Assembly (NCBI GenBank): GCA_965226245.1
Contig: CBDDCL010000015.1
Span: forward strand, 3,038,001-3,102,000
Length of the DNA: 64,000 nucleotides
Direction: 5' to 3'
Source: CBDCYS01 sp965226245
GTDB taxonomy: Bacteria; Acidobacteriota; Terriglobia; Bryobacterales; UBA6623
The notes beneath the pieces are model-generated. The model made no database searches, was not told where the DNA came from, and saw only the letters and a program-made list of their open reading frames with translations. This document shows, piece by piece, positions 52,463 through 61,152 of the stretch (position 1 is the stretch's first letter; each line of letters begins with the position of its first letter). A program made the position numbers and the translations under genes.

Positions 52463-52846
52463 ATGAATAAACAACTTACGCCACTTCAGCTCCGCGCCGT
52501 CGAATCTTTGACCGTCTGCACGAGTATTCCCAGCGCGGCGAAACACGCCGGGATTGGAGAGCGCACCCTCTATCGCTGGCTGCAAGAGGAGGAATTTCAA
52601 AGCGCTGTCAGGCGTGTCCGGCAGCTCTCGCTGACCCAGCTCGCAACCCACCTGCAGCACATGGCGGGCCGCGCCGCCGGCACTCTGGATGAGACCATGG
52701 AAGACAAGAACGCCACATCCGCCAGCCGGGTCAGCGCTGCCCGCTACTCCATGGAGATGTTCTACAAAGCCGCCACGCTCGAAGACATCATGGAGCGCCT
52801 CATGACAGTAGAAAAAAAGCAAAAAGAAGAAGCTGGCTATGGATAG
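52463..52846 (+). CDS. Small helix-turn-helix protein (phage terminase small subunit-like)
   Basis: Protein of 127 aa. LTPLQLRAVESLTVCTSIPS, AAKHAGIGERTLYRWLQEEE is a helix-turn-helix like those in phBC6A51-type and terminase small subunit proteins; the rest is helical and ends charged (MTVEKKQKEEAGYG). No terminase large subunit or other phage gene is nearby, so it may be a domesticated or stranded gene. A truncated relative is at 31540-31698. GAAGGAAC precedes the ATG, a fair ribosome site. Confidence 0.6.
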   Translation: MNKQLTPLQLRAVESLTVCTSIPSAAKHAGIGERTLYRWLQEEEFQSAVRRVRQLSLTQLATHLQHMAGRAAGTLDETMEDKNATSASRVSAARYSMEMFYKAATLEDIMERLMTVEKKQKEEAGYG

Positions 52847-52910
52847 GGTGTTTCAAACCAGCCGGTCCTTAGAGTTTGGATCTTTGTCCGAAGAGGGGCC
52901 CGCCCGCCTG

Positions 52911-53258
52911 ATGTGGCGCAAGCTCTTAGCTTGCCGCGTCGACACTCGTGCCGGCGCCTGGACCTTTGCCGCTCCTTCGTCGCAAAGCGGCGACCAGCCA
53001 GCTATAACTGAACAACTGCTGGCTGAAAGCCAGCAGGTTCGTGTGCGGCTGAAAGTCGCCTGAAGCGCGGCTTGGCCGAAACAGAGCCGCGCCCGCAAGG
53101 GTGCGGTCGAGGGGAGTCCGTGCGTCGGGATCGCCATCGGAATGCGGTCACTGCCAGACTGGACCGCACCCTTGCGGGCGCGGCTCTGTTGAGAACCCTC
53201 GCTTGAAGCTGACCGCCTGAAAGGCGGTGGGTTTAGACCTGGTGATTGAACTAAACTG
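52911..53258 (+). repeat. Repeat cluster: GCAAGC hairpin, 111-bp palindrome copy 3, 78-bp repeat copy 2
   Basis: 52913-52941: GTGGCGCA, AGCTCTTAGCTT, GCCGCGTC hairpin (relative at 55981-56008). 53080-53190: 111-bp palindrome with ends AACAGAGCCGCGCCCGC and GCGGGCGCGGCTCTGTT. 53181-53258: reversed copy of the 21734-21811 repeat, ending six nt before the ATG of the next gene. The cluster therefore occupies the whole leader of the 53264 gene. Confidence 0.85.
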
Positions 53259-53263
53259 ACAAT

Positions 53264-55750
53264 ATGGGGTCCCAGCGCAGTCGTGCAAGCAGTCACGCGT
53301 CCTATCTCCTGGTCGTGGTCGCATGCCTGGCCGTCTACCTTGCGTCTGGCCCGCTTTCAGCCAAGCCGGAGCGGCGCCCAGCCGACCTTGCCAGCCCGCT
53401 CACCACGCAACTGATTCACCAGCAAAACATCGCCGCGCGGGCATCGAGAGGGCTGCCGCCGCCCCGAACCGTTTCGATAAAAATCGCGCCCGAGCCGGTC
53501 GGCGAGTTGTTCGTCGACGATATCGGCGATATCGCGATCGTGGACGACGGGGACGGAGTTTTTCTTCCCCCGCTGCCGTTCGACCTAAACGGCAAGACGC
53601 TTGCCTTCGTGCCCGCGGACGCCGAAGCGAGCGCCTATCAATATGAAGTCCGCGATGGCGGCTTCGATGCTCAAGCAGCGGCGGCCGGCGAATTCGTTCT
53701 GCTAGGCGATGATGACTCGCGGCAACTCAGCTTGGCGTTGGCTTTCCCTTTCTTCGGCGAAACATACACAAGCCTGTTCCTCAACTCCGATGGCAACCTG
53801 ACGTTCGGCCAGGGTGATAACGCATCCACGGCGCGTGATCCGGCACGAGCTGTCACCGGGCCGCCGCGTATCATGGGGCTGTTTACTGATCTGGATCCGT
53901 CGATTGACGGCAGCGCGATCCGAGTGCTCTCAACCGCCGGGCGATTCGTCGTGACCTGGATCAACGTGCCGGAGTTCAGCTTCAGCGGCGACGGCCTGCC
54001 TCAGAGCTTTCAGGTCAGTCTTTTCGCCAATGGCCGTATCGAGTTCGCCTATACCGATGTCTCGACCCAAGAAGCGATTATCGGTATCGCCCCGGGCGCG
54101 CGCTTCAACGAATCCCTTGCCGGTGACTTCTCTGAGCCATCTACTGATATTTTCTCCGCGGCGGTGGTCGAGATCTTCCTTCCGGCCGTCGTCGATCTCG
54201 CCGTGCTCGGACAGAAGTTTTACCTCGGCCATGACGACGCTTACGATTTCATCGTAATTTTTCAGAACTACGAGATCCCGATTGATACGGGAGGATTCGC
54301 GTTCTACCTGCCGATCCGCAATTTCGTGCAGGGCATCGGACCCTTTCCGTTTTTCTTGGCCGACCAGAACGTGACCAACTTCGGCCCGCTGGTGGGTTCT
54401 TTCCAGCGCCTGCAAGGCTTGATGTACATGGGCGAGCTCGACAAGTACCCGGAAGACCCCAATGACCGAATCTCCCGCAACTTCGGGCTGGGGGTGAGCA
54501 CGCCGCTGACCGTACTCGCACACGAAGCGGGTCACCGCTTTCTGGCGCGAACTTTGTTCGTCGACCCAGCGACGAACACGCTTTCGATCGAGATGCTGGG
54601 ACGCCAGTTCAGCCACTGGAGCTACTACTTCAACTCCGAGGCGTCGTTCCTGGAAGGAAACCGCATTGCCGACCATGGCAGCGGCGCGTTTCGTTTCGAG
54701 ACGACCGAGACGATCACGGGTTTCAGCAAGCTGGATCTTTATCTCATGGGGCTGCTGCCGCCCGAAGAGGTTCCTGCCAACTTCTTTGTGAGGAATCCGA
54801 GCATTTTCGACAACTTATTCAGCGAGTCCCACGAGCCGCTGGCGGGGATTTTCTTCGACGGCGAACGAGTTGAAGTGACGATCGATGACATCATCGCCGC
54901 GCACGGCCGGCGGGCGCCCGACCACACCGTTTCACAACGGAACTTTCGTTACGCCTTTATCTTGTTGAAGCAAGAAGGTGAAGAGGTCCCCCCCGTTGAC
55001 ATCGAGAAGATGGAACGCTTTCGGACGGCGTTTGACGAATACTTCGACCAAGTCGTCGGCAACCGCGCACGAATCGAGACGAAGCTGGTCCGCAAGCTCG
55101 GTCTCACCACCTGGCCCGCCGCCGGCGTATTGCAAGGAAGTACTACCGAGGCCTTTGTCTTCCTCGAAAACCGCACCCTGGAGCCGGTTGAAGTTCAGCT
55201 TTCGAGCGACAGTGATTTGCTCCAAGTTCCCCCGAGCGCCACGATTCCGGCGGGCGAGCAGTTCGTTGAGTTTCCGCTCAGCGGCGTTACGGCCGGTGTC
55301 GCGAATCTAGCGGCAACCGCGGGAGATGAGTTCGAGGTCTCGCACTCTAAGATTCGGGTGCTCGGTGATCCGTCCAGCCTCTCAAGCCAGCGCATTTTCC
55401 CGCTGGAGATCCTGTTCGGCGATCCGCGCGAGCGGCTGCGGACCGGGCGCGTAAGCGCTCCCATGCCCTTTCTCTTCTTCTTCCAGGTGTTCGACGACAA
55501 TTTCCTGATTTACCAGGATGTGCGCTTCAACGTTACCGTCAGCGGCGATGGCCGTGCCGACCCGCCGAACCCGCTGAGCGACTCGTTCGGTTTCGTCACC
55601 CTCAACTGGACATTAGCTTCCAAGCCAGGGCCGAACCAAATGACAGTCCGGATCGAGGGCAGCACGCGGCCGCCGCTGGTGATCGAAGCTGTCGGCGTGC
55701 TTTCGCCCCCCCGGCATCGCAACGTCCGGCAGTTGCTATTCGGACCATGA
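53264..55750 (+). CDS. Large secreted HExxH protein with NIDO-like N-terminal domain
   Basis: Protein of 828 aa. Signal sequence YLLVVVACLAVYLASGPLSA. Residues about 140-290 (LALAFPFFGETYTSLFLNSD, GNLTFGQGDN, RIMGLFTDLDPS, RFVVTWINVPEF) resemble a NIDO-type beta domain. STPLTVLAHEAGHRFLARTL (about 410-430) contains HExxH of a zinc metallopeptidase; a third ligand is not obvious, with GFSKLDLYLMGLLPPEEVP downstream as a candidate. The C-terminal 200 residues look like Ig-like beta repeats. Probably a secreted protease or adhesin. A repeat abuts the start codon, so its native promoter is unclear. Confidence 0.7.
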   Translation: MGSQRSRASSHASYLLVVVACLAVYLASGPLSAKPERRPADLASPLTTQLIHQQNIAARASRGLPPPRTVSIKIAPEPVGELFVDDIGDIAIVDDGDGVFLPPLPFDLNGKTLAFVPADAEASAYQYEVRDGGFDAQAAAAGEFVLLGDDDSRQLSLALAFPFFGETYTSLFLNSDGNLTFGQGDNASTARDPARAVTGPPRIMGLFTDLDPSIDGSAIRVLSTAGRFVVTWINVPEFSFSGDGLPQSFQVSLFANGRIEFAYTDVSTQEAIIGIAPGARFNESLAGDFSEPSTDIFSAAVVEIFLPAVVDLAVLGQKFYLGHDDAYDFIVIFQNYEIPIDTGGFAFYLPIRNFVQGIGPFPFFLADQNVTNFGPLVGSFQRLQGLMYMGELDKYPEDPNDRISRNFGLGVSTPLTVLAHEAGHRFLARTLFVDPATNTLSIEMLGRQFSHWSYYFNSEASFLEGNRIADHGSGAFRFETTETITGFSKLDLYLMGLLPPEEVPANFFVRNPSIFDNLFSESHEPLAGIFFDGERVEVTIDDIIAAHGRRAPDHTVSQRNFRYAFILLKQEGEEVPPVDIEKMERFRTAFDEYFDQVVGNRARIETKLVRKLGLTTWPAAGVLQGSTTEAFVFLENRTLEPVEVQLSSDSDLLQVPPSATIPAGEQFVEFPLSGVTAGVANLAATAGDEFEVSHSKIRVLGDPSSLSSQRIFPLEILFGDPRERLRTGRVSAPMPFLFFFQVFDDNFLIYQDVRFNVTVSGDGRADPPNPLSDSFGFVTLNWTLASKPGPNQMTVRIEGSTRPPLVIEAVGVLSPPRHRNVRQLLFGP

Positions 55751-55763
55751 GGCGAAATAGTAG

Positions 55764-56010
55764 GACCGGCTCTCAGCCGGTCCAGGAGTTTCTAATTCCG
55801 CGGATAGCAGCCCATGGCAGAAGTGTGCTCGGGCGAAAAAGGGGGACCAACCGCACTGAGGTGGCGCGCGCCTCCCGGCGGGCCGCGTCGGCCTCCGGGC
55901 CGACGTAGGATCGGCTCTCAGCCGGTCCACCCCAGGTCTTACCCCCGGCCTGAAGTTCTAACATTTTCCAAGGCCTCCACGTGGCGCAAGCTCTCAGCTT
56001 GCAGCGTCCA
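55764..56010 (+). repeat. Cluster of four hairpin repeats downstream of the HExxH gene
   Basis: GACCGGCT-CTC-AGCCGGTC at 55764-55783; GGTGGCGCGCGCCTCCCGGC block at 55860-55906 (relative at 50965-51013); GATCGGCT-CTC-AGCCGGTC at 55909-55928; GTGGCGCA-AGCTCTCAGCTT-GCAGCGTC at 55981-56008. The last shares its GTGGCGCA flank with the intron-target hairpin although stems differ. 56011-56291 holds no gene apart from one more CTCGCCACCTGGCG block at 56212. Confidence 0.75.
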
Positions 56011-56291
56011 CACTCATGTGGACGCCCAGGCAAGAGGCTTCTACATTGCCTGGCCGGGCAACTCCCTCCGTGTGTTGTTCCCGGGGCTTGCGCCCACGGG
56101 CCAGTATTAACGAACCCTTCCCCTTTCGTCCACACAGACTTCGTCACGCGGCCATTGCCGCGAGAAAGATCCTCAGAATCGCGCGACTAAAATCCAACTC
56201 CAGTCCGCATTTCTCGCCACCTGGCGAGGTTTGACACCTGAACCGCTAGTTTGCGAGCATGAGCATGCGTAGTCGTTGTTCCTGCCTCTGC

Positions 56292-56368
<77 letters not shown>

Positions 56369-56382
56369 TCTTTCTTCCCAAG

Positions 56383-56587
56383 CTATTGAACCGTTTGAAC
56401 TTCCCGACTATGGGTAACACCGTCGGGTAACAACATCGAGCCTTCGATGACTCGAACTGCACCATCGTCGGTCACGTGAGAGTAGATCTCCAGGGTTGTC
56501 CTGATGTCCTTGCGCCTCATGAGACGTTGCATCACTTCAGGGGCGATTCCGGCCTGTCGGCCAAGGGTACAGTACGTATGCCTGAGA
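56383..56587 (-). pseudogene. Tyrosine recombinase (integrase) C-terminal fragment
   Basis: LRHTYCTLGRQAGIAPEVMQ, RLMRRKDIRTTLEIYSHVTD contains the conserved Arg-His (LRHT) and the nucleophile Tyr (EIYSHV) of phage-type integrases. It is cut at 56587 by an IS4-type element. Joining across the IS restores only a few residues (GGLRHTY) and no upstream integrase sequence is recognisable after 57917, so the gene was probably already decaying. It lies convergent to tRNA-Asn, the usual arrangement for a tRNA-targeting integrase. Confidence 0.8.
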
Positions 56588-57910
56588 TTCACTACTGTCC
56601 GGTTAAAGGTCGAATAGAATCAGCTGGTTGGGGTCATTGAGTAAGTTTTCGTGGGAGTCGGACGGCTGCAAGGCCTGTAGAATGGGCGTTTTCTCGAAAA
56701 GGGTAACGCTGAGAATCTGTAGGATTTGGTAGAGACTCGCCTCCAGGCCCAACCTCTTGCGCGCGATCGCGACCAGTACGTAAACCGAGACGGCGATCCA
56801 GATTTGAGTCTTCACGGCGTTCTCGCTGGCGCCGTAGAACTTCTTGATCCGCAGGTGCTGCGTGATCCACTTGAAGAACAACTCGATCTGCCAACGCGAC
56901 TTGTAGATGCGGGCGATGGTCAGCGCCGGGAGCGTGAAGTTGTTGGTCAGGAACTTCAGCCGCTTGTTCGTCGCGGCGTCGAAGTAGCTGACCCGCCGCA
57001 ACGTGTCGGGATAGGCTTTGGCCGATTCGATGGCAGTCAGTATGACGGTCTGATCCGAGCGCACCCCCGTGGACTTGTCGACGGGATGCGAGTAGCGCCG
57101 TTGGAGCAAGATGTTTTTCTTGGTTCGCACGACGAAGAACGACGAGCAGAGGGTGAACACGAAGAGGCGTTCGAAATCGACGCAGGCCCGATCCATGACG
57201 TAGAAGGCGCCGGGCTCGGGGAGGAACTCGTCGAGGATGTTGACGTCGTGCGTTTTGCCATCGGTAATGCGGATAAACGTGGGGATGTTACCCCGCAGGT
57301 CCAACAGCGTGTGCCTCTTCACGGCGGCCTTGTGCCGGCGGAACTTGGCCCAGGGGAACAGCGAGAGGCACAGGTCGATGGTGGTCGAGTCCAGAGCGTA
57401 GAGACTTTGATCGAGATCCACGCCGATCGGATCGCGGGCGTACAAAGGCCGCGCGATGCGAATCAAGACCTGGGCGAAATCGGCATAGATCCGCCAGTCG
57501 CGCGACTCGTTGGCGTCAGCCAGTGTGGAGCGCGCCACCTGGGAGCGGAATCCCATGTGGTAGAGCTTGGCGCCGAGCGAACGCAGGCACGCTTCGATGT
57601 CGCGCAGGCTTTCGCGGTAGGTCAGCTGGGCGAACGCCATCGAGAGGAACTGATCCCAGCAGGAAAAGCCGCGACATCTGCGATCCCCGTCGTAGCGGCT
57701 TACGCAGCGGCGGAATTCGTGATCCGGAAGGAAGCTGATCAACTGGGAGAATACGGTGCGGCCGAGGTTCATGAACCATTGTCGGCCGCCTCTGAAGTCG
57801 TTCCAGCCGTCCTTCGCCGTTCAAATCGCGGCAAGGGAAAAACAGCTCTAAGCTATGCTGGAACAATCAGTTGTCGCTCGCCAGTGAGTCGTTAACCGGA
57901 CAGTAGTGAA
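56588..57910 (-). mobile_element. Complete IS4-type insertion sequence with 6-bp target duplication
   Basis: Perfect 19-bp terminal inverted repeats: TTCACTACTGTCCGGTTAA (56588-56606) and its complement at 57892-57910. The flanks CTGAGA at 56582-56587 and 57911-57916 are identical, a target-site duplication, so the insertion is recent. Length 1323 bp, one transposase gene. A degraded copy of the lineage is at 30688-31442. Confidence 0.95.
56603..57772 (-). CDS. IS4-family transposase (DUF4372 N-terminal domain)
   Basis: Protein of 389 aa, intact. N-terminal domain TVFSQLISFLPDHEFRRCVS, then AFAQLTYRESLRDIEACLRS. DDE core: Asp in YALDSTTIDLCLSLFPWA, Asp in FYVMDRACVDFERL, and the IS4 signature Tyr-Arg-Glu-Lys in IYKSRWQIELFFKWITQHL. 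The stop codon lies inside the left terminal repeat. With perfect ends and a target duplication, the enzyme is probably active. Confidence 0.95.
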   Translation of the reverse strand: MNLGRTVFSQLISFLPDHEFRRCVSRYDGDRRCRGFSCWDQFLSMAFAQLTYRESLRDIEACLRSLGAKLYHMGFRSQVARSTLADANESRDWRIYADFAQVLIRIARPLYARDPIGVDLDQSLYALDSTTIDLCLSLFPWAKFRRHKAAVKRHTLLDLRGNIPTFIRITDGKTHDVNILDEFLPEPGAFYVMDRACVDFERLFVFTLCSSFFVVRTKKNILLQRRYSHPVDKSTGVRSDQTVILTAIESAKAYPDTLRRVSYFDAATNKRLKFLTNNFTLPALTIARIYKSRWQIELFFKWITQHLRIKKFYGASENAVKTQIWIAVSVYVLVAIARKRLGLEASLYQILQILSVTLFEKTPILQALQPSDSHENLLNDPNQLILFDL

Positions 57911-58007
57911 CTGAGACCACCGCCAAGCAAGCCGTGAGGGGGAGTTTTGCGCACCATCAGTGCACTTTTCGAGAAAACGTGTTGATAAAAAATGGGCTAC
58001 CGGAAAA

Positions 58008-58061
58008 CATCACGGCCTTTTAAGCCGTGGGCCGAGGGTTCGAGTCCCTCCCGCCTCACCA
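58008..58061 (+). other. tRNA-Lys (TTT) 3' fragment, probable integration scar
   Basis: ACGGC-CTTTTAA-GCCGT is an anticodon arm with anticodon TTT; GAGGG-TTCGAGT-CCCTC is the T-arm; CCGCCTC-A-CCA is the 3' acceptor strand with CCA. The 5' half (acceptor strand GAGGCGG and D-arm) is missing: the preceding DNA (GGGCTACCGGAAAACAT) does not fold. A 3' tRNA half of this kind is what remains at one end of an integrated element. The surrounding 57917-58280 has no other supported gene; on the minus strand a short frame (DAVCDLMRTRQPDEDDGSS) ends right at this site. Confidence 0.7.
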
Positions 58062-58280
58062 CCTAAATCCTTTGTTTCCAGAGCTGCCATCGTCCTCGTC
58101 GGGCTGGCGAGTACGCATTAGGTCACAAACTGCGTCAATACTGTGTCAAAGCCGGTCAGTTGGGCCAGTCGGAAAACAGCCTTCCTGGGCGCAATGGACA
58201 TTCTCCTACCGAAGCCCGGCGCCAGAGAGCAGCTCAACGACATGGTGCGCTGAACTGCCACCGGTGAGCGGGATTAAGAC

Positions 58281-58745
58281 TCACTTCGCCATTCGCGGGT
58301 CGAACCGAAATCGTTGAGAGCGGCCGACTTGGATCCCCGTTAACCGCGGATGCGCCGGGTTGAGAAGGAAATTGCGCTCTAGCGGAATGACAGCCGACGG
58401 CACCGACAGTACCGCCGTTCTCGCCTTTGCGGCCCAAGCCGCACCGATCTCCTGAAGACGCTCGGGCGCGGGGTATTCCCTCCAGCGTGACGGCAGCCGG
58501 TCAACCGAAACGGATTCCATGGGAACGTCGTCGGGTATCGTCGCGCCGATTGATACGAGGTCAGGCGGCAGATTGTCAGGGTCCAGGTTTACAAACAGCT
58601 CCAAAGCAGCCAGCGACAGCGTGGCGGAGGTATAAACCACGGCCACCCCTGGGGGATTCCAGCGTCCTCCGTAAAGCCGCGCCCCCTCCCCTGTGAAGGC
58701 GCCACGGGCGTGCCGGCGCCCGCCGATGCGCCAGACCTGGATCAA
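58281..58745 (-). CDS. RES-domain toxin (NAD-degrading type)
   Basis: Protein of 154 aa. The RES signature appears in order: GARLYGGRWNPPGVAVVYTS (conserved Arg and Tyr of the active site), LSLAALELFVNLDPDNLPPD and PSAVIPLERNFLLNPAHP with the conserved Ser and Asn. RES toxins deplete NAD+ (or ADP-ribosylate Prs) in the cytoplasm. Its ATG overlaps the antitoxin stop by 4 nt, the standard Xre-RES order. The frame is complete, so this is a functional-looking pair. Confidence 0.9.
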   Translation of the reverse strand: MIQVWRIGGRRHARGAFTGEGARLYGGRWNPPGVAVVYTSATLSLAALELFVNLDPDNLPPDLVSIGATIPDDVPMESVSVDRLPSRWREYPAPERLQEIGAAWAAKARTAVLSVPSAVIPLERNFLLNPAHPRLTGIQVGRSQRFRFDPRMAK

Positions 58746-59185
58746 CTGAAAACACCGTGCTCGATGCGCCCAAGGACACGCTCGACCTGGCGCACGCCGA
58801 CATCGGTATCCATCCGCGAGAGCGGCGTGGCATTACCCAAAGCCCGATTGGGCTTCTGCAGCCACGCGGACGCCCTGTGCGGATCGCCAAACACGCCAAC
58901 AGCGGCTGCGGCTACGCGCGCCAAGCGGAGCAGCCGGTCAGACTCCCCCGCAGTCAGCCGCTCCTGCTTTTTTCGGCGCGCCAAGGTCCGTTTGGGGAGC
59001 GAAAGCGGTGCGGAAAGTGCGTCCGCCGACAGGCCGAGCAAATCCAGAACCGATTCGAGGGCCGCGTGAGGCAAGCCTGACCGCACGATGGTGATCAGGT
59101 CCTGCTCGTTCAGCACCCTTCGACCAAGCGTCTGCCTGCCTCCTAAAATCTCTTGTATCCGGGAGGTTGCGGTATGGCTGGCCAT
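58742..59185 (-). CDS. Xre/MbcA/ParS-type antitoxin (DUF2384)
   Basis: Protein of 147 aa. The N-terminal helix-turn-helix region (LNEQDLITIVRSGLPHAALE) is followed by LPKRTLARRKKQERLTAGES and the toxin-binding DUF2384 end: GDPHRASAWLQKPNRALGNA, TPLSRMDTDVGVRQVERVLG. It neutralises RES and represses the operon. The start ATG 59185 lies inside the palindrome TGGCCATTT...AAATGGCCA. Confidence 0.9.
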   Translation of the reverse strand: MASHTATSRIQEILGGRQTLGRRVLNEQDLITIVRSGLPHAALESVLDLLGLSADALSAPLSLPKRTLARRKKQERLTAGESDRLLRLARVAAAAVGVFGDPHRASAWLQKPNRALGNATPLSRMDTDVGVRQVERVLGRIEHGVFS

Positions 59186-59224
59186 TTAGCAATTATTCTA
59201 CTGCCAAATGGCCAAGATGTTCAA
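59179..59224 (-). promoter_or_regulatory. Xre-RES promoter with palindromic operator, possibly leaderless
   Basis: On the minus strand: -35 TTGAAC (59224-59219), 18-nt spacer, -10 TAGAAT (59200-59195), then 9 nt to the ATG at 59185. TGGCCATTT (59179-59187) and AAATGGCCA (59206-59214) form a perfect 9-bp inverted repeat around the -10, fitting autorepression by the antitoxin. The rest of 59225-59529 shows no gene. Confidence 0.6.
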
Positions 59225-59529
59225 CCGGGCTGTGTCGAAAGCTAGACGGTTTCCAGAATCCCACTTTTAGGAAGGCAGTACCGGACCGCTCATTTGGCTG
59301 CTTCGAGCGGATCGCGGACGACAAGGCCGTCGCGCAATTCTGCGTCGACCAACGCTGCGTAGCGGAGTGAATGCAGTCCTGCCCCAGGCACGCTACTATG
59401 ACACGCGAGGGTTCAAACGACAACGGTTCGAGCAGCAATCGATGACGGAACTGTTTCTTCGTCACGTTCTGCCCGTGATGTTGCTGAACCAGAGTTGAGT
59501 AACCCAGAGTCGAGTGACCAGGAGGAGTC

Positions 59530-61152
59530 ATGGTAAGCAAAGCATGCGTTCTTTTTCCGCTACTGCTGCTGGCGAGCGGGCCGGCGGCAGCCCAGCAGCC
59601 CGCTCCCGGTCATGTTGACCCCCTGCCCGTATTGAAAGCCGCCGCCAAGGCAATGGGCGCCGAAAAGCTCAACTGCATCACCTTTTCCGGTACCGGGTAC
59701 GCCGGCAAAGTCGGCCAGAACGTCACGCAGGATACGGACTGGCCGCTCGGCGAGCCACTGGCCAACTACACCAGGACGATCAATTACGCCGCCAAGTCGT
59801 CGGTCGAGCAGTTCGACCGCAAACCGCGGATGAACCCTCGCTCGTGGAAGTACGGCACGGGCTGGCTTGGAGGGACCCCGCTTCAGCAGAGGGAGCGGCA
59901 AACGTTCGCGGTCAGCAGCAACTACGCCTGGCATCTGGACGGAAATGGAGCCGCCCCAATTCCAGCGCCGGCCAATGCCGAGCTATGGCAGCTTGATATC
60001 TGGCTCAACCCGGCGGGCTTTGTCAAAGCGGCGATGCAGCCGGGCGCCAACCCAACCGCCATCTGGCGCTGGGAGATGGCCGAAAGCGGCCGCGACGGGG
60101 CCACCACCGGCGGAATCGAGAAGATCACAGTCGTCTCGGCCACAGTGCTTGGCAAGTACCGAGTCAACGCGACGATCAACAGTCAGAATCTGATCCAAAG
60201 GGTACAAACCTGGGTGCCGCATCCCGTCCTCGGTGACATGAACTACGAGCACGAATACACCAAGTGGCAGGAGATCGACGGCGTGAAATTTCCCGCCGGC
60301 TGGCACCATCACGATGGATGGGACGACGAGCGGCAGATCCCGGTCATCAGTGGCGGACACAACGGCTTCGGCGGCACGTTCGACAAGATCCAGCCGAACG
60401 TATGCGAAGCAGTCACCGTTCCCGACTCGGTGCGAAGAGCGAGCGTCTCTCCCCCTCAGGTGGAACCGCAAAAGCTGGCCGAAGGAGTGTGGCTCCTAGG
60501 CGGGTCGTCGCACAACAGCGTGGCCGTCGAGTTCGACAAATTCGTAGCGGTCGTTGAGGCGCCGCTCGACGAAAAGCGCTCGCTGGCGGTCATCGAAGCC
60601 ATCGTCAAGCTGGTTCCCCAAAAGCCGATCCGCTTCGTGGTCAACACGCATGCCCACTACGACCATTTGGGCGGGCTGCGCACCTACCTGCACATCGGCG
60701 CGACGGTCATCACGCACCAGCGCAACCGCGTTTTCTACGAAAGCGAACTGTTGAACTATGTCCCCCGGACGCTCGAGCCCGACATGGTTTCGCTCTATCC
60801 GCCGACCGAACTTTCGGAAGGCTACACGATGGAAGACGTCGATGAAAAATACGTCATCAGCGACGGAAAGCGAATGATGGACATCTACTACGTCCAGGGG
60901 CTCAATTCACACGTCGAGGGCATGCTGATGGCTTATCTGCCCAAAGAGAAAATCATCATTGAAGCGGACCTTTACGACCCGCCCGCCGCGAACGTGCCGC
61001 CTCCGGCTAGCCCCAGCGCGGCCAACAGGGCTTTCTACAATAACGTGCGGCAAATAGGGCTGGATATCTCCACCATCGCCCCGATCCATGGGCGGGCGGT
61101 TCCGTGGAGCGATTTCTTGGACTTCGCCGGCGGGGATAGCAAGACAGAGTAG
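59530..61152 (+). CDS. Secreted metallo-beta-lactamase-fold hydrolase
   Basis: Protein of 540 aa with a signal peptide (VLFPLLLLASGPAAA) and an AGGAGG ribosome site. Residues about 30-300 form a lipoprotein-like beta domain of unknown role; the C-terminal half is the MBL fold: GVWLLGGSSHNSVAVEF, VVNTHAHYDHLGGLRTYLHI (HxHxDH zinc ligands), NSHVEGMLMAYLPKEKIIIE and IAPIHGRAVPWSDFL (late His). Substrate unknown; such proteins are frequent in acidobacterial genomes. Confidence 0.85.
   Translation: MVSKACVLFPLLLLASGPAAAQQPAPGHVDPLPVLKAAAKAMGAEKLNCITFSGTGYAGKVGQNVTQDTDWPLGEPLANYTRTINYAAKSSVEQFDRKPRMNPRSWKYGTGWLGGTPLQQRERQTFAVSSNYAWHLDGNGAAPIPAPANAELWQLDIWLNPAGFVKAAMQPGANPTAIWRWEMAESGRDGATTGGIEKITVVSATVLGKYRVNATINSQNLIQRVQTWVPHPVLGDMNYEHEYTKWQEIDGVKFPAGWHHHDGWDDERQIPVISGGHNGFGGTFDKIQPNVCEAVTVPDSVRRASVSPPQVEPQKLAEGVWLLGGSSHNSVAVEFDKFVAVVEAPLDEKRSLAVIEAIVKLVPQKPIRFVVNTHAHYDHLGGLRTYLHIGATVITHQRNRVFYESELLNYVPRTLEPDMVSLYPPTELSEGYTMEDVDEKYVISDGKRMMDIYYVQGLNSHVEGMLMAYLPKEKIIIEADLYDPPAANVPPPASPSAANRAFYNNVRQIGLDISTIAPIHGRAVPWSDFLDFAGGDSKTE

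Noticed and set aside
56726..57895. 389-codon open frame on the plus strand
   Set aside because: Antisense of the IS4 transposase, which has intact catalytic residues and IS ends.
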